Source of the DNA: JALZDI01 sp035557095 | GTDB lineage: Bacteria > Actinomycetota > Actinomycetes > Propionibacteriales > Nocardioidaceae | Assembly (NCBI GenBank): GCA_035557095.1 | Contig: DATMEB010000115.1 | Span: 1 to 14,610 of the forward strand | Direction of reading: 5' to 3' | DNA: 14,610 nucleotides | In this document: positions 6,801-12,208 of the stretch, piece by piece | Position numbering within the stretch: position 1 is the first letter of the stretch | How the letters are laid out: every line of letters begins with the position of its first letter | Notes under the pieces: model-generated | Seen by the model: the letters and a program-made list of their open reading frames with translations, nothing else | The model's database searches: none | Told to the model about the DNA's origin: nothing | Translations under genes and position numbers: made by a program

Positions 6801-7528
6801 AGACCGATCATGGTCGCGAGCGTGGGGCCACTGGAGGGGATGGCCACGAGGTGACCGAGCAGCCCGATCGTGGCCAGTCCGATCCCGAGGCCGACGACCG
6901 CGGTGATGATGGGCAGGCCCATCGCGACCAGGCTGCCGAGCACCAGACTCAGGATCACCATCGCGGCGACGATGCCGACGAGCTCGCTCTGCTCCGTCCC
7001 CTCCGTCGACAGTGTCGTACCGATCGAGCCGGCGGCCGCGGTCTTGATCCCGATCTTGCGGGCGGGGTCGGTGGCGTCCATCACCCGTTCGGCGATGGCC
7101 GTGGTCAGCTCCCCGGAGCCGACGTCGAGCAGCACCGGGGCGAATGCCGTCTGCACGTCCTTGGACAGCAGGCCGGCGGTCTTCCCGGAGCTGCTCACCG
7201 GGTTGGTCACGCTGAACACGTGCTGCTGCTTGCGGATGGCCTTCACGGACGCGGTGACGGCCTGCTTGTTCGCCTTGTCGGTGAGCTTGCCCTGCTGCAC
7301 GTCGAAGACGATCTGGTTGACGCCGTTCTGCTGCGGGGGGAACCGGTTCGTGAGCAGGTCCTTCACCTGCTGGCTTCCGGTGCCGGGGAGGGTGAGGTCG
7401 TTGTTGGTCTGCGCGCCGAACGTCGAGAGCGCGGTGGCGACACCCACGGCCACGAGTGCCCAGATGCCGATCACGATCAGGGCGTGGCGCGCGCTGAACC
7501 GACCCAGCCGCTGCAGCAGCTTCGCCAC
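3842..7528 (-). CDS. MMPL/RND-family transporter with giant coiled-coil insertion
   Basis: This inner-membrane, proton-driven transporter resembles mycobacterial MmpL proteins, which export lipids, siderophores or drugs. Layout: TM1 (about 16-35); first extracytoplasmic domain (36-180); TM2-6 (about 183-333) with the proton-relay motif GIDYSLFL around Asp248-Tyr249; TM7 (368-387); a second extracytoplasmic domain with a glutamine-rich coiled coil (about 437-868); TM8-12 with GLSMDYEVFL around Asp1052-Tyr1053; then a proline- and arginine-rich cytoplasmic tail of about 75 residues. All 12 membrane segments and both Asp-Tyr pairs are present, so it looks functional. At 1228 residues it is longer than most MmpL proteins (about 950), mainly because of the coiled coil. 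The GTG start has a strong ribosome binding site (AGGAGGGG, complement of 7532-7539). It is convergent with the PTS operon and no MmpS partner is adjacent. The cargo is unknown. Confidence 0.92.
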   Translation of the reverse strand: MAKLLQRLGRFSARHALIVIGIWALVAVGVATALSTFGAQTNNDLTLPGTGSQQVKDLLTNRFPPQQNGVNQIVFDVQQGKLTDKANKQAVTASVKAIRKQQHVFSVTNPVSSSGKTAGLLSKDVQTAFAPVLLDVGSGELTTAIAERVMDATDPARKIGIKTAAAGSIGTTLSTEGTEQSELVGIVAAMVILSLVLGSLVAMGLPIITAVVGLGIGLATIGLLGHLVAIPSSGPTLATMIGLGVGIDYSLFLITRHQDQLRDGMPMVDSIATAVATSGSAIVFAGCTVVIALLSLGVAGIPLVSALGMASAIAVVAAVAVAVSLLPAFLGLLGPRIAWLSLPAFMRPKAKPGKGMWAAWAGVVRRHPVLVAVISTAALVPLIIPAFSLELGQEDIGAAAPESTERKAYDLISGGFGVGYNGPLQVASSLKPVAAPSAEYNKKYAKAQSLKKKLDQAQKQLPKEQKQLEQEQKQLEAKQRSLEDQKAQLQSEQEALEDQGTQLQNQQAALKDEGAQLRAERSSLEDQKARLQAEQRSLRVQAARLQSQQATLESQGAGLRNQRATLQRQATQLRREQAALQRQAAQLRREQAALQRQATQLRVQQRQLEAEQASLERREAALRSEIAALPAQVRPLVRQLAFLEIRERVLDRRIARSADNPRRLARLRARLADVEDQQAAVRQELGPFRQEAQRLVAEARRLANQAVQLQRQAAQLQQQADQLQQQKASLQRQAEQLQQQKTNLQRQAAALQTQANQLQAEAAGLRQESNALRSEADVLRQQGNALQRQADALQRQGNALQRQADALQRQGNALQRQADALQRQGNALQKQANALQKQANQLKAEQQQAEQEKKEAQKLQKQLTNMLTKAGGDDRGTDPRIVNLQDGLSGASGVVSLTPPQINKNGDVVIISAVPKTAPSANATADMVERVRATVLPRTNQGGGITSFVGGFTASNVDLASLITARLLLVIGTVVLLGGLLLMVAFRSLLIPLQAAVTNLLSAAAAFGVLVAAFQWGWGISLLGIETPDPSVPIASYVPLMMFAGLFGLSMDYEVFLVSHVQQHHHEGAEARDSVSMALTSSARITTAAALIMAAVFASFILDGDPTIKQFGVGLATAVVLAGILVVTLAPALLVLAGRAAWWLPRWLDRFLPHISVEGDVTPPRPAASTPEITGTMPEPAFATDGEPLPPVTAPSHPERKQRPARPRVARHARSAELRRRSRRQPGH
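4925..6220 (-). other. Coiled-coil insertion of the MMPL protein (residues about 437-868)
   Basis: About 430 residues of nearly unbroken heptad pattern (leucine or alanine at core positions, mostly Q, E, R and K elsewhere) replace the short loop usual in RND proteins. A turn with SADNP lies at 657-661, close to the middle, and prolines at 630 and 687 flank it almost symmetrically. This suggests an antiparallel hairpin with two arms of about 210-220 residues, roughly 30 nm long if fully helical. It sits between TM7 and TM8, the same loop in which MmpL4 and MmpL5 carry their shorter coiled-coil domain. Confidence 0.75.
5049..5182 (-). repeat. 42-bp tandem repeats inside the MMPL coiled coil
   Basis: Near-identical units start at 5049, 5091 and 5133, with a fourth beginning at 5175, all 42 bp apart. 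Each unit encodes 14 residues, two heptads, of the type ALQRQADALQRQGN. Diverged 21-bp half units continue to about 5007 on the low-coordinate side. Conservation is at the DNA level, including third positions, which points to recent duplication by slippage or unequal crossover. The unit is a multiple of three, so copy-number change keeps the frame. Confidence 0.9.
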
Positions 7529-7688
7529 GGGCCCCTCCTGTCCCCCGGCCTACCCACGATGGAGTCCGGCGTGGCCCGGGGGCTCCTCCCGAGGTCCGCC
7601 CGCAGCCCGATGGCTGGTGCCGTGATAGCCGGGGCGGCGCGCTAAGTCTGGGGCCCTATCCGCAGGGTACCGAGACCCGCCACCTGTT
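7529..7688. other. Gap between MMPL gene and the ABC stem-loop
   Basis: About 160 bp that should carry the promoter of the MMPL gene on the - strand. The only clear signal is the ribosome binding site complement at 7532-7539. Several -10-like hexamers can be read on the - strand, but none has a convincing -35 partner. No gene was seen. Confidence 0.5.
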
Positions 7689-7740
7689 GCGTCGAGATCG
7701 CGCGAATGGCCACGGCGGGCCATTCGCGCAATCTCGACGC
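7689..7740 (-). terminator. Strong stem-loop, probable terminator of the ABC operon
   Basis: Two 23-nt arms (7689-7711 and 7718-7740) are complementary around a 6-nt loop (7712-7717). The single imperfect pair involves 7699 and 7730: it is C-A in + strand RNA but G-U in - strand RNA, so the fold is complete only in a transcript from the - strand. It begins 11 nt after the stop of the last permease gene. No uridine run follows, so termination would be of the U-less kind common in actinomycetes, or the structure may protect the 3' end. Confidence 0.75.
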
Positions 7741-7750
7741 GAAGGGGTGG

Positions 7751-8626
7751 CTACTTCACGCCACCGGAGGAGAGACCGGCGACGATGCGCCGCTGGAACA
7801 GCAGGACCAGGACGATCAGCGGGACCGTCATCAGCACCCCGGCCGCCATCTGGCTGCCGAAGGGCGTCACGAACTGCGACGCTCCGGCGAACTTCGAGAT
7901 CGCCACCGGCGCGGTCTGCACGGAGGGCTCGTTGACCATTGTCAGCGCGATCAGGAACTCGTTCCAGGTGATCACGAACACGATGATCGCGGTGGTGAAC
8001 ACCCCCGGCGCCGCCAGCGGCAGGATCACCCTGCGGAACGCCTGTCCCTGCGTGCAGCCGTCGACCATGGCCGCCTGCTCGAGCTCGGCCGGCATCTGCC
8101 GGAAGAACGCCGTCAGGTTCCACACCGCAAGCGGCAGCGCGAACGACAGACTGGGCAGGATCATCGCCTGGTAGGTGTTGATCCAGCCTATCTCGGTGAA
8201 CAGCTTCAGCAGCGGCACGACCAGCGCGACCACGGGGAACATCGACGTCATGATGATGCCGGTCATCACGGTCCGCTTGAACCGGAAGTCCAGACGCGCC
8301 AACGCGTACGCGGCGACGATGGCGATCACCAGCGCCACCACGGTGGTGGTGCCTGCGACGATGACGCTGTTGCCCAACGAGCGCACGAAGCCCTGACCCG
8401 GGTCGAACACGGCCGCGTAGTTCTCGAACGAGACCGGGGACGGGAAGAGCGAGATCTCGAAGATGTCGTTGGTCCGCCGAAGGCTGGACACCGCCATCCA
8501 GTAGAACGGCGCCAGGCAGTACACGACGATCAGGCCGATGCCGATGTAGACCGGCAGGTTCCTCCGGATGCTCCTGCCGGGCTCGCGCCGGGTCGATGCC
8601 GCTGTCGCGGTCGTCGGGTCGGTCAC
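7751..8626 (-). CDS. Carbohydrate ABC transporter permease (MalG/CUT1 type)
   Basis: This is the second membrane subunit of a sugar importer of the CUT1 class. The protein has 291 residues and about six membrane segments, the first at about 27-45. The EAA loop, which docks the ATPase, reads ELEQAAMVDGCTQGQAFRR (181-199) followed by LPLAAPG, with the invariant glycine. The GTG at 8626 is chosen because it overlaps the stop of the partner permease (GTGA, 8623-8626) and has GAGGAGG just upstream. Longer readings into the neighbour frame have no family similarity. It is the last gene of the operon, followed by a strong stem-loop. No ATPase gene is present; many actinomycete CUT1 importers share one ATPase such as MsiK, which is the likely situation here. 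Confidence 0.93.
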   Translation of the reverse strand: MTDPTTATAASTRREPGRSIRRNLPVYIGIGLIVVYCLAPFYWMAVSSLRRTNDIFEISLFPSPVSFENYAAVFDPGQGFVRSLGNSVIVAGTTTVVALVIAIVAAYALARLDFRFKRTVMTGIIMTSMFPVVALVVPLLKLFTEIGWINTYQAMILPSLSFALPLAVWNLTAFFRQMPAELEQAAMVDGCTQGQAFRRVILPLAAPGVFTTAIIVFVITWNEFLIALTMVNEPSVQTAPVAISKFAGASQFVTPFGSQMAAGVLMTVPLIVLVLLFQRRIVAGLSSGGVK

Positions 8627-9624
8627 GGGTTGCCTCCTCGAGCCAGCAGCCGGCGCCGGCGGCGCGGCATTCGCCGAAGCGCCGCGCGGTCGCCGAGGAT
8701 GTCGGCGCCCAGGATGCCCACGAAGGCGAAGACCACCGCGAACACGTAGATGAACAGCAGCACTGCGTAGGCGGCGGCGGCACCGTAGTCGAGGTTGGTG
8801 GCGGCCTCGTCGTGCACCAGCATCGACAGCGTCTCCACCGAGTCCTTGCGCGGTCCGATCAGGATGTAGGGCAGGTCGAACATGCGTAAGGCGTCGAGCA
8901 GCCGGAACAGCACGGCCACCAGCAGTGCCGGTTTCACCAACGGCAGCGTGACGTGCCAGAAGCGGCGCCAGGCGGTGGCACCGTCCATCTTCGCCGCCTC
9001 GTAGACCTCGTCGGGGATCACCTGAAGTCCCGCGAGGGTCAGCAGTCCGATGAACGGTGCCGTCTTCCACACCTCGGCGATGATCACCGCGGCCTGTGCC
9101 TGGAAGCCCTCCGTGGTCCAGAGGATCGGTGCGCCGGGCAGGATCGCGTTGGCGACCCCGTCGGTGTTGAAGATCCAGCCCCACAGCACCGCCGAAGCCG
9201 CCGTGGGGATCGCCCACGGGATCAGGATGCTGGCCCGCACCATCGCCCGGCCGCGCATGGCACGGTGCATGATCAGCGCCATGGCCACCCCGATGACCGT
9301 CTCGAGCAGGACCGTGGTCACGGTGAAGAACGACGTGTTGTAGAAGGCGTTCCAGAACCGTCCCGCGGACGGGCCGACGATCGCGGAGGTGAAGTTCTGC
9401 AGGCCGATGTACGGCTCCTCCTCGCTGACGAAGCCACCGACGAGGCCGGGCTCGCCGTACAACGACTGGCGCAGCGCCGCCAACATCGGGTAGGCCACGA
9501 CGAGGCCGAGCACGAGGATCGTCGGCGACACCAGCAGCGCGCCGAGCCGACCGGGACTCATCCCGGTGACACGTGCGCGCGACCGCGTCCGCGCAGGGTC
9601 GGGCGGTGCGTGTGTTGCGGTCAC
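8623..9624 (-). CDS. Carbohydrate ABC transporter permease (MalF/UgpA type)
   Basis: This is the first membrane subunit of the sugar importer, forming the channel with the MalG-type partner. The 333 residues comprise a polar N-terminus of about 25 residues, TM1 at about 27-50, and further membrane segments at about 100-120, 130-152, 178-200, 232-250 and 285-310. The EAA motif EVYEAAKMDGATAWRRFW (206-223) with LPLVKP is clear. An arginine-rich tail follows the last segment. The GTG start at 9624 has AAGGAG 10 nt upstream (complement of 9635-9640). It lies 64 bp after the solute-binding protein gene and overlaps the next permease gene by 4 bp. Confidence 0.93.
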   Translation of the reverse strand: MTATHAPPDPARTRSRARVTGMSPGRLGALLVSPTILVLGLVVAYPMLAALRQSLYGEPGLVGGFVSEEEPYIGLQNFTSAIVGPSAGRFWNAFYNTSFFTVTTVLLETVIGVAMALIMHRAMRGRAMVRASILIPWAIPTAASAVLWGWIFNTDGVANAILPGAPILWTTEGFQAQAAVIIAEVWKTAPFIGLLTLAGLQVIPDEVYEAAKMDGATAWRRFWHVTLPLVKPALLVAVLFRLLDALRMFDLPYILIGPRKDSVETLSMLVHDEAATNLDYGAAAAYAVLLFIYVFAVVFAFVGILGADILGDRAALRRMPRRRRRLLARGGNP

Positions 9625-9674
9625 GAGGCGGATGCTCCTTCGCGTCTCAGCTGCTGCGTTCAGCCGGTGGCGGC

Positions 9675-9689
9675 ACGGGCCCTGCCCGT
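9675..9689 (-). promoter_or_regulatory. Small hairpin between solute-binding protein and permease genes
   Basis: ACGGGC (9675-9680) and GCCCGT (9684-9689) are perfect inverted arms around a 3-nt loop, reaching the last base of the solute-binding protein stop codon. In sugar ABC operons a hairpin here often stabilises the upstream mRNA or reduces read-through, giving more binding protein than permease. That role is inferred from position only. Confidence 0.4.
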
Positions 9690-10996
9690 CACCGCATCCC
9701 GGACAGCTGCTGCTGGAGCTGGCTCATCGCCTCGTCGGTGCTCATCTCCCCGGAGATGGCGCCGTAGGCGGCCTCCTGGATCGCCGCGGTCGCGTCGCCG
9801 TACTTGACGAACTTCGGACGCGGCTCGGCGGTCTCGATGGAGTCGCGCAGCGCCGGCAGGTAGGGGAACTTCTTGACCAGCGCGGGGTCGTCGTAGATCG
9901 ACGCGATCGTCGGTGCGAGCGAGTTCAGGTTGAGCTGCTCGCGCTGGTTCTCCTCGCTGGTGAAGTACTTGATGAAGTCCAGCGCGGTGGCCTTGTTCTT
10001 GCCGTACGACGAGATCGCGAGGTTGTGCCCGCCCAGGCTCGACACGCCTCCAGGGTCGGCGATTCCGGGCAGCGGAGCGACGTCGAACTTGCCGGCGACC
10101 TCGCTCGAGCCGTCGGTGGCGTTGGCCAGCGCGTACTGGTACGGCCACTGCCGGTGGAAGACCAGCTTGCCGCTCTGGAAGGCCACTCGGCCCGTCTCCT
10201 CCTGGTAGGTGAGAGCAGCCCGCGGGATCGTCCCGGACTCGAAGCCCTGCACCAGCGTGTCGAGGCCCTCCTTGGCCTCGGGGGAGTCCACCTGGGGGTT
10301 GCCCTGGGCGTCCACGACCGTGCCGCCCGCGGAGTTGACCGCCTCGGAGAAGTTGACGGTCAGGCCCTCGTACTTGTCGAACTGCCCGGCGTAGCAGGAC
10401 ATCCCCTTGGCCTCGGGCAGCTTCAGGACCTTGTCGCAGTCGGCCTGCATCTCCTCCCAGGTCGTCGGCGGGCCGTCGACTCCGGCCTTCTTCAGCAGGT
10501 CGGTGCGGTAGTAGAGCAGGCCGCCGTCGCCGTTCATCGGCACGGAGTAGAAGCCGCCGCGGTACATGCCGGTGTCGACCGCGGGCTGGAGGTAGGAGTC
10601 CATCGGGAACTCGTCCTGCGGGAGCGGCTCGACCCACTGGTTCGCCGCGAACTCCGAGGTCCACACGACGTCGAGCGACAGCACCGTGAACGCGTCGGAC
10701 TGTGTCTCGGCGTTCTGGATCATCAGCTGCCGCTGGGCGTCGGCATCCTCGGGCAGCTCCTTGAACGTGACCTTCTCGTCCGGGTTCTGCTTGTTCCAGA
10801 CGTCGATCTGCTCCTGGATCGTCCCGGTCGTGTCCTTGCCCGCGGCGTACGTGATCGGACCGCGCCCCGAGAACTCCTCGACCTGCCCACCTCCCTCTTG
10901 CGTTTCGCTGGTGCTGCTCCCACATGCGGCGAACAGCAGGGCGGAGGTGGTGGCGATCGCAGTGACGGCGAGGTTACGGCGAGTGAGCGGATTCAT
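9689..10996 (-). CDS. Sugar ABC transporter solute-binding lipoprotein (family 1)
   Basis: This membrane-anchored receptor captures the sugar outside the cell and delivers it to the two permeases. The ATG at 10996 gives 435 residues beginning with a lipoprotein signal: positive MNPLTRRN, a hydrophobic stretch, then the lipobox LFAAC with Cys25 as the lipidated residue, and a Gly/Ser/Glu-rich linker. The mature part has the SBP_bac_1 pattern: AETQSDAFTVLSLDVVW, then GGLLYYRTDLLKKAG and PPTTWEEM. The stretch DVVWTSEFAANQWVEPL resembles binding proteins for trehalose, maltose and other alpha-glucosides, which fits the debranching-like glycosidase nearby, but the ligand is not proven. The upstream in-frame extension to 11098 was rejected because it would bury the signal peptide; AAGGAA (complement of 11002-11007) supports the chosen start. 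Confidence 0.93.
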   Translation of the reverse strand: MNPLTRRNLAVTAIATTSALLFAACGSSTSETQEGGGQVEEFSGRGPITYAAGKDTTGTIQEQIDVWNKQNPDEKVTFKELPEDADAQRQLMIQNAETQSDAFTVLSLDVVWTSEFAANQWVEPLPQDEFPMDSYLQPAVDTGMYRGGFYSVPMNGDGGLLYYRTDLLKKAGVDGPPTTWEEMQADCDKVLKLPEAKGMSCYAGQFDKYEGLTVNFSEAVNSAGGTVVDAQGNPQVDSPEAKEGLDTLVQGFESGTIPRAALTYQEETGRVAFQSGKLVFHRQWPYQYALANATDGSSEVAGKFDVAPLPGIADPGGVSSLGGHNLAISSYGKNKATALDFIKYFTSEENQREQLNLNSLAPTIASIYDDPALVKKFPYLPALRDSIETAEPRPKFVKYGDATAAIQEAAYGAISGEMSTDEAMSQLQQQLSGMR

Positions 10997-11128
10997 TGTC
11001 TTTCCTTGGGTCCGTGGGCTCATCAGGGGTGGTGCCTGCCCGGGGCAGGTACGTGGTTCCCCGTAGGGAACCTGGTCATGCGCACTGTGGGTGACCAATC
11101 TGTCGAAGGCGTCTGGTTCGATCGACTG
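10997..11128 (-). promoter_or_regulatory. Leader of the solute-binding protein gene with three inverted repeats
   Basis: The 132-bp gap holds three symmetric elements: CCTGCC-N3-GGCAGG (11035-11049), GGTTCCC-N4-GGGAACC (11055-11072) and TGGTCA-N13-TGACCA (11073-11097). The last two abut. They may be operators or RNA hairpins ahead of the transport genes. No clear -35/-10 pair was found, and the LacI operator found at 12188 is not repeated here, only a partial TTCGATCG match at 11117-11124. Confidence 0.5.
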
Positions 11129-12154
11129 TCATGTCGTCCCCCGAACGACGAGTGCCGGGGTGAGCAGCTCGCCGAGGTCCGGCAAGGGGCTGCCGGTCAG
11201 CCGTGCGTCAAGGCGTCTGACGATCGCCTCCGCCACGTCCTCGAGCGGCTGCCGCACGGTGGTGAGACCACCGGGTACGACCGCCGCCGTCGCGGTGTCG
11301 TCGAACCCGGTGACCGCGACGTCGCGGCCGGGCCGCAGGCCGCGCGCGCCGAGGGTGGCCAGCGCGCCCATCGCCAGGGTGTCGCTCGCGCAGACGAGGG
11401 CGGTCGGCGGCTCTGGGCTGTCGAGCAGTGCCGCGGTGGCGGCGGCGCCGTCGTGGTTGGTGTCGGAACAGCGTGCGACCAAGTCACGCTGCTCGACGCC
11501 GTGTCTGCCGGAGGCCTGGGACCATCCGGACAACCGGTCGTTGCCGAGGTCGGAGTCGGACGGCCAGCCGACGAAGCCGATGCGGCGATGGCCGCGCTCG
11601 ACGAGGTGGTCGACGGCCAACGCCGTGCCCGCGGCACCGTCGACGTCGACCCAGGGGTGCTGGGCCGCATCGCCCCACGGCCGGCCGAACGCCACGAACG
11701 GCGCCACCCGGTGCAGCAACGACGAGACCCGGCGGTCACCGCGGTAGGTGTCGGTCAGCACGAACGCGTCGACGGTTGTGGTGTTCAGCAGCTCGTCGAA
11801 ACCCGAGACCTCGTCGTCGGGGTCGGGCGGGGTGAACAGCAGCACGTGGTAGCCGGCGCCCGCGCTGTGCTCGACCAGCGCATGCAGGAACCGGTCGAGC
11901 AGTGAGCCGGCCCGGTCGGGCAGGGCGGGGCGCAGCGACAGCCCGATCAGCCGGGACTCCTGCCGGCGCAGGGAGCGGGCGACCCTGTTGGGCCGGTAAC
12001 CGAGCCGTTGTACGGCGCCGAGCACGCGGCACAGCGTGTCCTGGCGCAGCCGCTCCGGCGCGTTCAGCGCGTTGGACACGGTCTGCCGGGACACGCCGGC
12101 TGCCTGTGCCACGTCGCCGATGTTGGGCGGGCGCCGGATCGGCCGGTGGGACAT
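11129..12154 (-). CDS. LacI-family transcriptional regulator
   Basis: This sugar-responsive repressor has 341 residues, the standard LacI length. The N-terminal helix-turn-helix NIGDVAQAAGVSRQTVSNAL (11-30) is followed by the hinge helix YRPNRVARSLRR (53-64) that inserts into the minor groove at a central CG. The rest is a periplasmic-binding-protein-like effector domain, with HPWVDVDG, GHRRIGFVG, ALVCASDTLAMGAL and VAVTGFDDT matching the family core. The start ATG 12154 has GGGAGG 8 nt upstream (complement of 12163-12168). It is divergent from the glycosidase gene, with a LacI-type operator between them, and lies 132 bp ahead of the transport genes on the same strand. It probably controls both sides and itself. 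The effector is unknown. Confidence 0.95.
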   Translation of the reverse strand: MSHRPIRRPPNIGDVAQAAGVSRQTVSNALNAPERLRQDTLCRVLGAVQRLGYRPNRVARSLRRQESRLIGLSLRPALPDRAGSLLDRFLHALVEHSAGAGYHVLLFTPPDPDDEVSGFDELLNTTTVDAFVLTDTYRGDRRVSSLLHRVAPFVAFGRPWGDAAQHPWVDVDGAAGTALAVDHLVERGHRRIGFVGWPSDSDLGNDRLSGWSQASGRHGVEQRDLVARCSDTNHDGAAATAALLDSPEPPTALVCASDTLAMGALATLGARGLRPGRDVAVTGFDDTATAAVVPGGLTTVRQPLEDVAEAIVRRLDARLTGSPLPDLGELLTPALVVRGTT

Positions 12155-12173
12155 CCGCGCACCCTCCCAGCGG

Positions 12174-12202
12174 TTGACTCGGCTGCGTTTGAACGATCAA
12201 AT
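12174..12202 (+). promoter_or_regulatory. Probable promoter of the glycosidase gene
   Basis: TTGACT (12174-12179) and TCAAAT (12197-12202) are 17 bp apart. The expected transcription start about 7 nt after the -10 falls at 12209, exactly the GTG of the glycosidase gene, which lacks a ribosome binding site. This suggests a leaderless mRNA. The -10 is covered by the LacI-type operator. Confidence 0.6.
12188..12201. promoter_or_regulatory. LacI-type operator in the divergent gap
   Basis: TTTGA-ACGA-TCAAA is a 14-bp palindrome with the central CG typical of operators for LacI-family regulators that carry the hinge helix. It lies between the start codons of the LacI gene (12154) and the glycosidase gene (12209), and overlaps the spacer and -10 of the glycosidase promoter. 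Binding of the adjacent LacI protein would repress the glycosidase and probably its own gene. Confidence 0.8.
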
Positions 12203-12208
12203 GCCTCG

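Noticed and set aside
5294..7645. 783-codon open frame on the + strand opposite the MMPL gene
   Set aside because: It is the antisense of the MMPL gene. The leucine-rich, arginine-rich product follows from the repetitive GC-rich coiled-coil codons, and the MMPL frame has clear domain motifs.
10997..11098. N-terminal extension of the solute-binding protein (start at 11098)
   Set aside because: It would place 34 residues before a canonical lipoprotein signal peptide. ATG 10996 has a proper ribosome binding site.
11133..11149. GTCGT/ACGAC inverted arms at the end of the LacI gene as a terminator
   Set aside because: Short 5-bp stem wholly inside the coding sequence, with no U run; likely chance.
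9566..11905. 779-codon open frame on the + strand opposite the lipoprotein and LacI genes
   Set aside because: It spans two well-recognised - strand genes and their gap, and its protein shows no domain pattern.
12008..12208. N-terminal extension of the glycosidase into the LacI gene
   Set aside because: It would overlap the LacI 5' end and the shared promoter and operator. The extra residues resemble no debranching-enzyme N-terminus.
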